Assembly: GCA_002245135.1 (NCBI GenBank)
Contig: NGBS01000329.1
Location: 1-64,000, forward strand
Length of the DNA stretch: 64,000 bases
From: Proteromonas lacertae
Taxonomy: Eukaryota; Sar; Bigyra; Opalinata; Proteromonadidae
Direction of reading: 5' to 3'
The position numbers and the translations under genes were made by a program. Shown one piece after another: positions 43,919-56,901 of the stretch. How positions within the stretch are numbered: the stretch's first letter is position 1; each line of letters starts with the position of its first letter. Under the pieces are notes generated by a model that was given only the letters and a program-made list of their open reading frames with translations, ran no database searches and was not told the origin of the DNA.

Positions 43919-46900
43919 ATGTCAACTAAAGAAAATATTTATACACTCCCTGATGCAGATGAAGTGCTATACGAAATAGGTGAAGGTGGATATGGTAAAG
44001 TGTTGTTAGTTAAACATGAAGGCCAAATTCTTGCTAGAAAAGAAGTTCAATATAATGGTAAAGATGATAGTAAAGTAGACAATACCATAAATGAAATAGA
44101 TTTATTGAAAGGATTGAAACATCGAAATGTAATAACTTTGATAGATTATTATATCGATACAGATAAAAATATGATTTTTATTTATACAAAATACTACGAA
44201 AAGGGTGATTTATGGGATAAAATTAATGAAAAGAAAAGTAATAAAGAAGATTTCTCATTAGATGTATATTTCTTTCTTAATATATAATGTATAGGATATG
44301 ACCAGTTATATGAAAGATTTAGTTAATGGACTCAAGCATGTTCATTTCAATAACACACTTCATCGAGATTTAAAACCAGGAAATATATTGATTGGAGATG
44401 ATAATGAATTAATAATCAGTGATTTTGGATTTGGTTTAAAAAGTGGATTAATTGATATTTTTTTAACTGGGACTCGTAATTATATAGCTCCTGAATTATG
44501 GCAAGCAAAACCTCCTCCATATTCAGAAGAAAGTGATATATTTTCATTGGGTTGTATTTTATATGAACTATACACATTAAACATAGCATTTGGAGGATCA
44601 AAATCTGAAGAAGTGACAGAAAAAATAATTAATACAACTGATTTAAGTTTTGAAAGAATACATGATGATAGAATACCGTTGGTTGAAGAATTAATAATAA
44701 GAATGTTAGATAAAGATCCAATCAAAAGAATGAAACTGAATGAAATAGAAGAAAGAATCAATCACTTATCACAATATTCTCAATCATTATCACAGCAAAT
44801 ACCTCAACAACTACATCTTTCTCCTCCTCATCATTATCATCATCATATTGCAAATCAGAATAATTCATCAATGGTTAGTAGTTTAGCAAGTGATAGTGAT
44901 TATGATTCTCTCATTTTGAATTTCTATTTATATGATGGTTGTATAGAAGGAAGATCATTGAAAGAAATAAGTGAAATGAATGAAGAAGAATTCAATTCAT
45001 ATTGGAATGATGATTTCATACCTGTATATATACAACATCTATTTCTTTTAATAGATATTATTTCCATCAATCAATCAAGATAATCCACCTTTTTCATTTA
45101 AAGATTCCAAAGTGTTAAAATACAATAAAGAGAAATATTTACCTGCTTTAATTAAATTATTTGATTTATTGATGAAGAGAAATGATAAAATGAAAGAGTC
45201 TAATTTGTTCATTATAGAATTATATAAACTACTAAATAATAGTATGAATAATGAAATGTTGATGAATTCTTATGTAAATGACATATTATACTCAATATTA
45301 CCATCTGATATTAAAGTATTTTATTATTTGTTAATTTATTTATTCTAGATAAAAGAGAAGATAGAAAAGAGTAGTAGTGAAATGGATTTGGTTATACAAC
45401 AGAATAATGATGTTAAAATGATGAAAATCTTTAATGTTTCTGGTATTAAAGAAAAGAAATTATTAAAATTTTGTGAGAATATATCGTTATTAGAATCCTA
45501 TTCATCATTTATCTATCCATCAAAATATTCACAGTTAATAGTGATAGTGAGTATGTAATAATATCACGAGATTATTATGTTAGAGATTTAGAGGAGATAA
45601 TTCAAAGCGAATGTTTATCAAGTGATGATATATGTAATGTAGTAAGTAGCGTATGTGATATTATAATGGTTATGAATGAAAATGATTTAACAATTGGTAA
45701 TTTGAAAAGTAGCAACATTACAGCTGATGAAAATAGAACTATAAGATTATGTGATTTATTCATAAACACCATAAGAACAGAAGATGATATGAGAATATAC
45801 GATCTAAGTTTTAAAAGTCCTGAAGAGATAAATGGGTTAGAATGTGATGAAAGAAGTGTGATTTGGTCGATTGGATGTATATTGTATGAAATGATTTGCA
45901 AGAAATTACCATTTAATGAAGATAATAACAGTAATAAAACAATGAATAATATACTGAGATGTAAATACAGTTTAGATGTTGAATGTGATGATGAAATGAA
46001 AGAAATGATTAAAAGAATATTGAAAGTGAGAAGTGAAGATAGATTGAGTTTGAAAGAGTTGAAAAAAGAAATGGTTAAAGTGAATGAGATATTAAAGTAT
46101 TATGATAATAATTTAATGATATGTAATGAAAGAAAAGAAATATTGCATAACAATGATTTTGTAATTCAAATAACTCCATTTGATAGTCAAGTGAAATTTT
46201 ATCTTGAGAATAATAAATGGGAAGAGATTAGAGATAATTTGATAGAATTATACAATAGTAAACCGAATGAAAGAGTATTGGCAATATTATTTATGATGAA
46301 ATTACACAAAAAAGATAAACTAATAAAAGATAAACTGAAATTTCAAATACATCATGAACATAAAGAAGGTAAAGAATGTAATTTGGATGAAATAACATTT
46401 AATATTGATGAAGATTACATTGATAAAGAAACAATCGAAATATATTCTAATTATATTTGTTTATGTGAAGAAGGAATGGAATATTTCTTCAGAATAATGA
46501 AACTAATCAATCCAACAAAACTCAAATTTTGTATTTTCTTAAATATAATTATTAATTATTAATAGTATTCATATATATTCAAGTGGAATATCAATCACTA
46601 TTTGGATCATATTTATCTCAATTTTCCAATCTTCAAGAATTGGATTTGTATAAAAGTAATCTCAATTTTCATTTTGTTGAATCGTTTGTTAGATTAATTC
46701 CATTAATGAAAATGAAATATATTAATTTTCAATGTATTTTCTATCATATTTATATTTTTATGTTGATATAGATAATCCAATTGGTCTAAAAGGATTTAGA
46801 TTATTACTTCCTTATTTGAATTTATTAATCAACAGAGATAATGAATTAATTCTTTATGAAATGAGATTAAACGATGAATCAATGATATTATTATCAGAAG

Positions 46901-48621
46901 AATTGTATAAATACCCTCACCTCTCCAAGATATATATTAGAAGCAATAATAATATTCATTCAGCTGGATTAAAAGCCTTATTCTCCAAATTTCCTATATC
47001 AAAAGTAGAATTTGATATTAATAAAAGTAAAGATTTATTGATGGATAAAGACATTCCAGAATTAATCAAATATATTCAACTTTATGAAGGTAATTTACAT
47101 TTGAATAATTGTGAGATTGATGATGATATTTTCAAATCATTCATTTCATTAAGATCAAATGAATTCAGAGAAATACAACAATTAGATTTAAGTAGTATAA
47201 TTTGATATTTTTCTATTTATTAGATAATAAACTGACATCTAAAAGTGTGGAAATACTGATTAACAATTTATCTTCATTTGAAAATCTTAAACATCTTGAA
47301 TTATGTGGAAATATTATAGAAGATGAAGGAATGAAATTATTATCTCCTCATTTACAATGGTTGAATATATATGATAAATCATATGATATATTTAAAGTGA
47401 ATTGTTCAAGTATGATTATTTTGATTATACTTTATTTAATAGAGATGGGATTATCTTCATTAGGATTAGAGTATTTAGTTGATGGTTTAAAGAATATTCA
47501 TGAAAAGATCAAGCTTAATATAAGTGATAATAATATAGATTCAGAAGGAATAGAATACTTGATTAATTTCATAAAACAAGATGGTAATATTTATCAGTTT
47601 TACATTTCTAGTATATTTATGTTTCATATTTTCAATAGATAATCCGATTGGAAATTCAGGATTTAAATTATTACTAAACAATTTAGATTTGATATATGAT
47701 TATATTTGTAATAATATAGAAATGAGTAATACATCAATAGATGATGAAAGTGTAATATTATTATCAAATAATCTTGATTCAGTTGGAATTTGCGATGAAG
47801 TTAATTTAACAGAAAATAATATCAGAATGAATGGATTAAAAGCAGTATGTTCAAAATCATTAGAAAAGGAAGAATATCCATTTATAAAAATTAAAAAAAA
47901 TTCTTCTTGGACAAATGAAGAATTCGAGTATTATTTCAATTATTGTGTTGAAAAACAAAGAGAAAGATGTTTTAATGAATATGATTGTTCAAGTATAAAA
48001 TCTATATTTCTGTTGTTATAGATATGAATATTAATGATTCTCATATTTCATTAATAAAACATATTGATTATAAAGAAGTTGATTTATCCAATACTAAAAT
48101 AAGTTGGAAAGGATTAAAAGAATTGACTTATCATTATTCTCATAATTTAAAACTTATATCAATATTCAATAATCCAATTGGAGATGAAGGAGTGGAGATA
48201 ATATGTAAAGATTTAGATATATTTGTTGATAGAGAAGAAATATATAAATACTGTTTCTCATTTACATTAAATCTAAAAAGTATATTATGAATATTTCTTA
48301 AATTTACTATTTTGAATAGATATTGGAATGAGCGAAAAGGGATTTAAAATGCTTAATGAAAGATTGAAAGTTTATTATCCATTAAGAGAGATAAATTTAT
48401 CAGGGAATGAATTGAATGAAAGTGAATTGAGGTTAATGGTTGAAAACAAAGAAGTATTTGATAGTTTAGATGAATTATCAATAACAGTAAAAGAGGGTAT
48501 AGATAGAGATGAATTAGAATCATTCTTAGACACATTTCAATCCATTGAAGAAATAAAATTAGATGGAATATCAGAAGAAGAAAAGAGAAAAATATCAAAA
48601 GAATATTTCAACATTGTTTAA
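43919..48621 (+). CDS. Protein kinase / pseudokinase / leucine-rich-repeat protein (about 1,450 aa)
   Basis: A multi-exon gene. The first kinase domain is complete: GEGGYGKV loop, LARKEV Lys, HRDLKPGN catalytic loop, DFG and APE in the activation segment. A His/Gln-rich linker follows, then a degraded second kinase-like region whose only clear remnants are SPEEINGL and VIWSIGCILYEMI; it lacks HRD and DFG and should be inactive. From about 46,580 the protein is an LRR array (LQELDLYKSNL, IQQLDLS|NNKLT, LREINLSGNELNE) to a TAA at 48,619-48,621. Most introns in the LRR part are phase 1 at the same place in the repeat. One frame change near 45,535 (between KYSQ and VNSDSEYV) has no splice signal and looks like a 1-nt indel. 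It could be an assembly error or an inactivating mutation. The substrate is unknown. Confidence 0.75.
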
Positions 48622-48723
48622 ATCATCTTATTATGTTTATTACTGTCATTATCATTCATATAATGTGTATTTTAACTATTATTTAAAAAAATAAGTTAAT
48701 AATAAAAATCATTATAAATGTGA

Positions 48724-50130
48724 TTAATTTTTTTTCTTAATACCAGTTCCTAATAAATGAACACTTTTTAAATAATTACCTTTCTTTAACACTTTGCCAC
48801 TTTTACATATTTTTACCTTTATATTATTATTATTATTATTACAACAATGTATAACACATTCTCTATGATATTTATTCTTCAACATTCCATAACCAGTTAA
48901 TTTCACTCCTTTTATCTTATTCACTTTATTCTTTCTGATTATTTCATTTTCATCTTGACACTTTAACACATTAAATGATTCATTTAAACTATCATTATTA
49001 TTATTATCATTTTCATTATTTTCATTATTATAATGTTTTATTACTTTTGTTTTATATTTTTTATTTACTCTTTTAACCCTTTTCTGACTTTTTGTTTTAT
49101 TATTATTATTATTATTATTGTATTTATATGGATTAATCAGATATCTTGATGGTTTTTTAGTTTTTACCTTCATATCACTTATATCAACATTTTCTACATA
49201 TCCATTATCTTTATCAGTTTGTGTTCCTATTTCACTATTATCAATATAACATGTTTCCTGTATTTCTTCTTTTACTTGAATTGAAGATGAGGAAGATGAT
49301 GAATTGATATGAGTATTATTATTGTCTTTATTTGTAGGCTTGATTTGGGCTTGAGGTATTGGTGGATTTGTATTGATAATTGGTTCAATATTGTCACTTA
49401 TAATATTATTATTATCGTCATTTGAACTACTTCTTTTTATTTCATTTTCAGTATTTGATTCATTTTTATTTAAGCTATTATTATTGCTACTTTGTTTATT
49501 GTTTTCTTTACTGTTGATATTATTGTTGATATTATTTAAAGAATCTCTTTTTGATGGTGGTAATGGTGGTGGAGGTATTGTACCTCTATCTTCCTCTGTA
49601 TCATTTAAAAATTCGTCCAAAATTCTATGGCTTTTAGTATTATTCTTTGGTTTATTGGTTTTTCTGTTGTGATTTGGAATCTTTGTAGTATATCGCATAA
49701 GTCTTTTATTTCTTTTGTTTTCTGTATTGTTGTCATTAGTTTCATCATATTGTGGATAATATGTTGTGTATGTCTTGTCAGTTTTCATTTCACCTTGCAT
49801 TTCTGCTATTTGCGCTATTACCCTTCTATATTGTGTCATTATATCTTGATAATAATTATGATAATCTTGTCTTAAGTCTTTTTGCTTTTTACAGAAACTA
49901 CCGTAATTTTCAAGTGAATAAAGTAGTTTATCTTCTTCTTTTCTATTAAAATAATACTACTAATAATACCTGTTATATTCAGTTAATTTTCTGATGGGAG
50001 CTTCATCCCAATATAAAAACTCTGGTTTTTCAGCTAAAATTTCATAGTAATGATAATCTGGTCCTGGTACTTCATCCACATCTTCAACACTACTTTCCTC
50101 ACTTACACTATTTTCTGAATTATCACTCAT
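48724..50130 (-). CDS. Low-complexity Asn-rich protein, unknown function
   Basis: Two exons joined by a 27-nt intron (after LTEYNR) give about 459 residues from MSDNSENSVSEESS; an upstream in-frame ATG at 50,175 would add 15 residues. The N-terminal 110 residues are ordered-looking, with a helix (DYHNYYQDIMTQYRRVIAQI). The remainder is dominated by Asn, Ser and Lys runs. The last 80 residues are basic and include VKLTGYGMLKNKYHRECVIH and VHLLGTGIKKK. I recognise no domain. The Asn runs come from AAT triplet tracts. A TCAAGC element lies about 31 bp before the chosen start, which supports that start. Confidence 0.6.
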
Positions 50131-50437
50131 TTTGATTTTTAAAATTTGAATTTTGAAAAAGCTTGATTTGAACATTCATTTCTTTATTGTCATTTTTCTC
50201 ATTTTATAATTATTGAATTGAAATAAAAACAGTTGAATATTATACAATATGATTATAATAGTTAAATTTGAAATTTAAATTGAATTATGAATTTTGTTAT
50301 TCTTTGTTTTGTCCTTTTAAAATCATAAATTTATAATATTACCCTTTATAAAATGTTTTATAATATTATCTTAACAATAAATATTCTACTTAAAGAAATA
50401 ATTTGAATAACGTTTCAGAAACGGATAAAAAATTAAA

Positions 50438-52016
50438 ATGAAAGAAGGGCATATTGAAGGAGGCTTCAATAAAATAGCAACACCAGGAGATGTATCGTTA
50501 ATGTGTTTAATGAATCCATCTTCTGCTTGCCAAAGAATCACTGGTATAGAATTTTATTGTTATTAGACTTAGGTCCTACTCCTTTATTATGTCTGTATTA
50601 TAAAGATACTATGAAAGGTCAGAATTGCATTGTATATATTTATTTTATTTGGATGTAGGGTATTTCTGCCTTATATAGACAAGAAGCAAAAGATGATGAT
50701 TTAGACAATTTAGCTTTACAAGAAGTATTCCATATTGATTTAGGAGAGCACGATGAAGTTAGTCATATGAGTATTTCCAATGATGGTGATTTCTTATCAC
50801 TTTCTATATCAGATGCATGTTTAGTATTGCATTTGCAATTCGTTAATGATACTTTTTCGTATAAATTATATATAATTCATAATGATTTAATACTTTTAGT
50901 GTTGAAAATGCCTTAGAGTTAATAACAGACCATTCTCCACTAAATCCAAAGCAAAATTTCAGTTATTTCTCTCCCAATGATGATGTATTAGCAATAGGAG
51001 GAAAAGACGGGAAATTATCATTATATTTTATAAGTCATTATAACCAAACCAATAACAATATTCCAACCCCTGTTGAGACGGAGGAAGATAAAAAGAAAAA
51101 GAAAACATTACTTTTAGAAGCAGATCCTAATGCAATGTATATATATATATATTAATTTTATTTTAATTATTAGCTTGACTGTAACAAGGCATGAAACATT
51201 TGCTGTTTGTGATAATGAATTAATTGGACTATCATTTCATCCTACTTTACCGTTATTATGTATATTGGATGAAAATAATATTATTACAATATTCAATTAT
51301 TTAACGTATGGTTTATATATTTATATATTTATTTTAATGTTAGATTTAAACGAATCAATTTTTTAAAACTACCAAAATATCCTCAATTCAATAGCTATTC
51401 ATTATCATCAATTAATTTCATGTCTGGTTATGAGTTAGTAGTTGTTTCAACATCAATTGAACCACTTAAACCAAAGAGTAGTTATGTAATAAAAGTATAA
51501 TAATCTATATATATTATAAAAATAGTATGATTTAGATATTGATGATGATTATGTCAATGTAATTTCTATTTTATCAAAAGAATCACAAATTGGAAGAATT
51601 ACTGGTTGTATTACAGAGTATAAATATATATATTTAAATAATTATAATAGTAATAATAATGATACAAGATTTATTGGATTATGTGGAGATTCAGGTAAAG
51701 TAGCCGTTTTAGATAGACATTTATTACAAAATACATTGGTATATTGTAGTTTTATTAATTATATGAATAGAGATCTAATTATTTCACTTCTAATGAAGTT
51801 GCTATCAATGGTGTATTATATCCTGATAGTAAGAATAGTAATTACAGTAAGTTAAGTGAAAATGGTTGTTTCATCGCTGCTTCAACCAAATCAATTGGTG
51901 TTATTCCATATAGAAAAGAAGAAAGTGATAGTTGGATTTTATATGTGACTGTTAGTTTTGCTTCATTGGTGTTCTTAGGAGCACTTGTAGCTTTTTTTAT
52001 AGTTTTCATTGATTAG
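50438..52016 (+). CDS. SEC12/PREB-like WD40 membrane protein
   Basis: At least seven exons with short introns; the first is MKEGHIEGGFNKIATPGDVS. WD-like blades are visible: DEVSHMSISNDGDFLSLSIS, FSYFSPNDDVLAIGGKDGKL and ELIGLSFHPTLPLLC. The C-terminal part reads FIAASTKSIGVIPYRKEESD and then one membrane span (ILYVTVSFASLVFLGALVAFF) ending in FIVFID and TAG. A cytosolic WD propeller followed by a single C-terminal anchor is the layout of SEC12/PREB, the ER exchange factor that loads Sar1 with GTP to start COPII budding. The potassium-binding loop is not clearly identifiable, so this remains a layout-based call. Confidence 0.6.
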
Positions 52017-52145
52017 ATTTTCACTAATATTAAAGAGAATTTACATTTACTTGTTTTTATAACAATTATAATGGTTTTTATTCATGTTTTTTTTTTTAAG
52101 AAAAAAGAAATAAAAAATAATCACAAACAAATATTTCTTACATAT

Positions 52146-53742
52146 TTATAAGGCTATTTTATGACTTTTGAATTGACCATTCCTTCTTCTTCTCTTCTTT
52201 GGTTGTGTTGGTATTTCAGATATATTAGCAACCATCTTACTCTTCATTTTTTCTTCTTCTTTCTTCCTTTTCATTGCTTCTTTCTTTTCTACTTCTTTTT
52301 TAATCTCTTTTTCAGCCATTTTCTTTTCATTTTCCATCTCTTTTACAATAGATTCATCTACACTTTCTACTCTATGTAATAAAGTAACAAAAAATCCATT
52401 TGTATTATCTTCACTACTACATCTTATCATTTTATCTGTTTCTTTTTTGCTTAATCCTTCACATTCATCACCTCTATGTTTCCATTTAGGAATACATTTA
52501 ACAATCTCAAATTTACCATATTTTGAATCTAATTCACTAATTGCTTTACATACAACCATTTCATTTTCTTCTTTATAAATTGAACAAGTTGAATATGTGA
52601 TATATTCTACATCTGGAAATGCCATAGCATGAAGTAAACATTTCAATTGAAATGATGATAATAACTTTAATCTTTCTGGTGCTATTTTGGGCTGATTATT
52701 CTAATTAAAGATAAAAACAAATGATATAAATATATAAATACCATTGTATAATCCATCATCCCTGTTCCACTACAAGATGGATCTAGCAAAATTCCTTTTA
52801 CATTTTCATAATCAAGAGGATTGATTTCTAAGAAATCTCCACATTTTGAAACAACATTTGATATTTTATATTCTCTCATTCTTGATTTAAGTAAATTGAA
52901 TCTTTTCACATCTTTATCAAATGCAAATACTTTGTTAGTTTTACCAATTAAATTTGCTATATAAGAAGTCTTATTGCCTGGAGCAGCACAAGCATCGATT
53001 ATATTCCCTACATTTGGTTCTTTAAATGCTTTGTAGAGAATAAAAGGAGGAAAACAACTAGCTTTATCCTAGACAAAATAAATATATAGAAATAATAGAA
53101 GAATACTTGAATGAAACATTTCCCACTTGTTATTAGTGGATGATTATGAAGATCAATTGATGAAGGAATTGAGAGAATATCAGGAATAACATCATCTACT
53201 TTACATTCATAACCATCTTTTTCTAATTCTTCTTTTACTTCATCTATTGTTGCTAAAAACAAATTTACACGAATATAATGAGGGATCTATTGAATATATA
53301 ACAAGTATTATTTATACTTTCTTTATTAATTCTTGAGATGGAATAGAAGAGGAATATTTTTCTTTCAACTCAGAGAGAATTTCTTTTTTTGCTTTTATTG
53401 CTTTCTTTACATCATCATTTTTCTATTTTAAGTTTATGATAATATATTATAATACTCTTAATCCTTGACCATACAAATAATCATACAAACAGACTTTCAA
53501 TAATACAGGATTTATTGATGGGTTTTCTTTCTGAAGATTCGACTCATCTATGATTTGCTGGAGAAGAGTATTATATTGAATAACATGACTTGAAATGGCA
53601 AATACAGCTTTCTATTATTTCTAAAAAACAAAAACAATACTTTTTCTTTAATATTCTGATTAAAGCATAAAGTTTTCAAACTACCTTTCTTCTGAAAATA
53701 TTTATTCAGCACTTTTGAAGATTCAATCTGTAATTCACTCAT
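52146..53742 (-). CDS. NSUN5: NSUN5/Rcm1-like rRNA cytosine-C5 methyltransferase
   Basis: Six or seven exons, about 440 residues. The N-terminal part is MSELQIESSKVLNKYFQKKG, then a helical region, then IPHYIRVN, matching the NSUN5 pre-catalytic block. The Rossmann core has DACAAPGNKTSYIA (SAM-binding), VFAFDKD, and the catalytic motifs LLDPSCSGTGM and YSTCSIY, each with the Cys used by this family. NGFFVTLLHR near the end matches NSUN5 closely. The C-terminal 60 residues are a Lys/Glu-rich and then Arg-rich nucleolar-type tail. The enzyme methylates one cytosine in the large-subunit rRNA. The gene is divergent from the 53,776 gene, with only 33 bp between start codons. Confidence 0.9.
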
Positions 53743-53775
53743 TTTTAATTATGAAACGAATATATTTCTTTCAAC

Positions 53776-54194
53776 ATGCATCAAGCCAAGCACATTTGTG
53801 TTTTTGCTTTATTCATCTTATTGGGCTTGCATAACACTGTTAATTGCTTTGAAATAAAATCAATTAATGGTAGTATAGCAGGACAAGCAGCAATTATTTT
53901 AAGTTATACAGCGGATCAGATTCTTCAGTTGAAAGGTAGTGATTTTGATGAGAATTACCGTGTATCACTTCAAGATGGTGATTGTGGAGAAAATCTAAAA
54001 ACTGATCTTTACCACATCCCAATCCCTCTAAGAAAAGTAAATAAAGACCATACATCCGCTTGGTTGAGATTTTCATGGAATCATACAGAATATGTAGGTG
54101 TTTACAAGGTTTGCGGATCTACAGAAAAAGAAGGCAACAATTTCCCTTTATTCTCAGGTATCTATGTAGCTGTTCGAAGTATGTATGAATATTG
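53776..54194 (+). pseudogene. 5' half of a secretory-pathway gene, cut by hAT copy 2
   Basis: Starts MHQAKHICVFALFILLG, a clear signal peptide, followed by a beta-rich extracellular-type region (AGQAAIILSYTADQIL, SAWLRFSWNHTEYVGVY) ending in SGIYVAVRSM. At 54,195 the sequence enters the hAT tip and the frame soon stops. The sequence right of the transposon (56,902) continues in the same reading frame as MMLVYKSVLNDRRDPW. I therefore read the two as halves of one gene. This is inference: no intact copy is in the window, and the target duplication is not clear. Alternatively it is a small separate gene ending at 54,207. Confidence 0.55.
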
Positions 54195-56901
54195 CTGGGT
54201 TCGATAAAGGGCGTCCTTTTCGAATTTTGCCCTATTTTTGCCCCTTTTTTTTCAGCTGAAAAGAAGCCTGCCCCTTACTGCTCGGGCATAGTAATATTAC
54301 CATGTGTTATGCTGTAGTATATTTTTTCTGATTTTTTGTTATAACTTTTCCATATTATCATCTAGATATACTAACATATGTTAAAAAGGATATATTATTG
54401 TGTATTATAGCATAATAGTCATCTACTTTTCTTATGATTATATAATATCATATGTTTATGCATATATACTAATTATATAGAATATACATACTGTATATCA
54501 TATTCTGATATGCATATATATACATTATGTACATTTCAAGGTGATTGACGTCACTGAACATAAATGAAATTTATATAATAAATAATTTTGTATATTACAC
54601 ATATATCATATAGATAATTAAGAAGTATAGCTATAGAATGGGTATTTTCAGTTAATTGATAATCAATAGTACTTGTTATGATAATAACATAATATATTTC
54701 ATAAACTAATAGAAAAACTATTTCAAAATTACTATTTAGTATATTTTGCATACTACTTAATGTATTTCAAGCAATTATTTGAATACTTAGAAAATGGTTT
54801 GAGAATTTCGAGCTATCATTTTGCATTTCAATTGTATATGGGTAAAACGAGAGATGCTGTGTATAGATACTTTAATGAAGATGTGGTGTTAAAGAAACCC
54901 CTTGAAAAATACAACAGAATTCAATGCAGAAGGTGCAAGGCAATGATTATTGCTCATTGCACTAATTTGAAACGTCATTACAAAAAGTATAAATATATTT
55001 ATTATATTTATTAAATTAGATGTAGTGAAAAGCTAATCCAATCAAAACTTACATAATTGAGATATGATGAACGTGCAATAAACTTAATGGTGACCAAATA
55101 TCTTATAGAAAATAACTTAGCTTTCAGAACCATACAATCTAAATCCTTTAAAAATCTAATATATACATTAAATCCAACTACAAAGTCAATAACAATAAAC
55201 AAAATAAAAGCATCAATGAACGAAGAAGCAGAAAGAATAGTAAAGGAAATTGTAGATAACAGTAAAATATGTATAATTGTGGACGCTTGGAAATCAGTAA
55301 CCAATGAAAACGTTATTAATTTGGCAATAAAGAAAAGCAGTGATATTTCGTTTTTGGAATCCATTTATTTACATAAACGAGAAACATCAGAAAATATAGT
55401 GGAATTAATAATTCAAACATTAGTGAAGTATAAACTAGATATTAAAAACATTGTTGCTGTGAGTAGTGATAACAACTACACCATGAAAAAGATAAGTAGT
55501 ATTTTAGAGAAAAAAATAAATAGACCTGTAGTAAAGTTTGGATGTTTAGCACACATCCTAAACTTAATCAGTAAAAAAGTATTCGAAATAGAGAAATACA
55601 AAAAAGTGATAGTCATGTGTAATGACATTATTCATAAGTTAAATAATAATCAAAAGATTAGAGAAACTATATATTCAATTATACAAAAAAAATATCCAAA
55701 TACGCAAGGGTTGTGATACGAGATGGTCAAGCTATAGCGATGTATTTAGAAAAATATTACTCAATAAAGAAATTTTATTACAGATAAAATTATTAAAGGA
55801 AGAAGATATACAAGAAATTAAAGAATGCTACAAGATTGCAAAATATATTTCCACAAATATACACTTATTATGCAAAGATTCATCTACATTAAATGATGGT
55901 TTCAGAATATTGACCAAAATTAAAAGAAAGTTAATGAAAAGGTCATCAAGTGAAAAAGAACTTATTAAAGACATTATAAAAAAAGAGACTAGACATGCAA
56001 ACTACAGCATTTTAGCTCTATATGAATTTTTAGACATAAACAGTAAACATAAATTTTCAGACATGGAGAAGGATAATATAAAAAGATATATATTATCTAA
56101 ATTCAGCCCTATTTTAAATCAGAAAGCATTAAATGAGATTTATCATTTTGAAAGAAGAAAACCATACTGCAAAAAGTGCCCTTCAGATATATTTTCGAAA
56201 AAGATATCAACTAATATATGGTACAATATGTATGGAGTTTTTTACCCAAATGTTAAGAAGCTATATGATATTCTTTCAACTATTCCTGTCACAAGCTCAT
56301 TTATTGAACGTTCATTTAGTATTGAGGGAATAGTTCATAATCATATTAGAAATAAATTACAGCTTAATACTATAAATAATATTTTAAGAATAAAATATGA
56401 TTTATTAAAAGAAAAAAACAAAGAAAAAGATATAAATGAAGATGATAATGATATTAGTGAAGAAGAATATAATTTAGATGTGCTGAATGAAATTGATAAC
56501 AATATAGTATATGACACTTTAGATTATCAATGTTCTGGTGATGAAGATGAAAGTTCTGGTAGTTCTAGCGATGAAGGTTTAAGTGATGAAAGTTCTAGTG
56601 ATGAAGGTTTTAGTGATGAAGGATCTCAAAGCCCTTACTTTTAAGGCTATTATTATAATGAAATATTATTGTTTGTTATTGTTATAAGATAATAATACAT
56701 AATTATGAAAAGAATAAATATTTTTATAGCGTTTAATATCCCTAAAATCGCACAAAATATAAAAATTCAAATAAAATAATTGAAAAGGGCAAATTGTACC
56801 CTTTTCTATTTTTAGATAGTATAAAGGACGCCCCTTTCAATTTTTTGCCCGGGACATGCCCTTGTCCCGCCACTGCCCTGTCCCTTTATTATTCAACCCA
56901 G
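54195..56901. mobile_element. hAT-superfamily transposon, copy 2 (older)
   Basis: 2,707 bp bounded by CTGGGTTCGATAAAGGG on the left and CCCTTTATTATTCAACCCAG on the right, an imperfect inverted pair. The start CTGGG and GC-rich tips with GGGAC/GCCC motifs recall copy 1. The interior encodes the same type of BED-hAT transposase, broken by a stop and a frameshift. The 8 bp outside each end (GAATATTG and GTATGATG) match at only five positions, so the target duplication has decayed or the ends are slightly misplaced. It separates two coding halves on the + strand. Confidence 0.82.
54838..56644 (+). pseudogene. hAT transposase of copy 2, degenerate
   Basis: Starts MGKTRDAVYRYFNED with a BED finger (CRRCKAMIIAHC, then LKRHYKK) and a 33-nt intron at 54,987-55,019, at the same place as in copy 1. 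An in-frame TAA at 55,054-55,056 interrupts the next part. The core then has CIIVDAWKS, AVSSDNNYTMKK and CLAHILNLI. A frameshift near 55,700 precedes KGCDTRWSSYSD. The C-terminal dimerisation domain (FIERSFSIEGIVHNHIRNKL) and a Ser/Asp/Glu repeat tail follow. Copy 1 is shorter in the core. Two breaks make this a pseudogene of a recognisable hAT enzyme. Confidence 0.85.
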
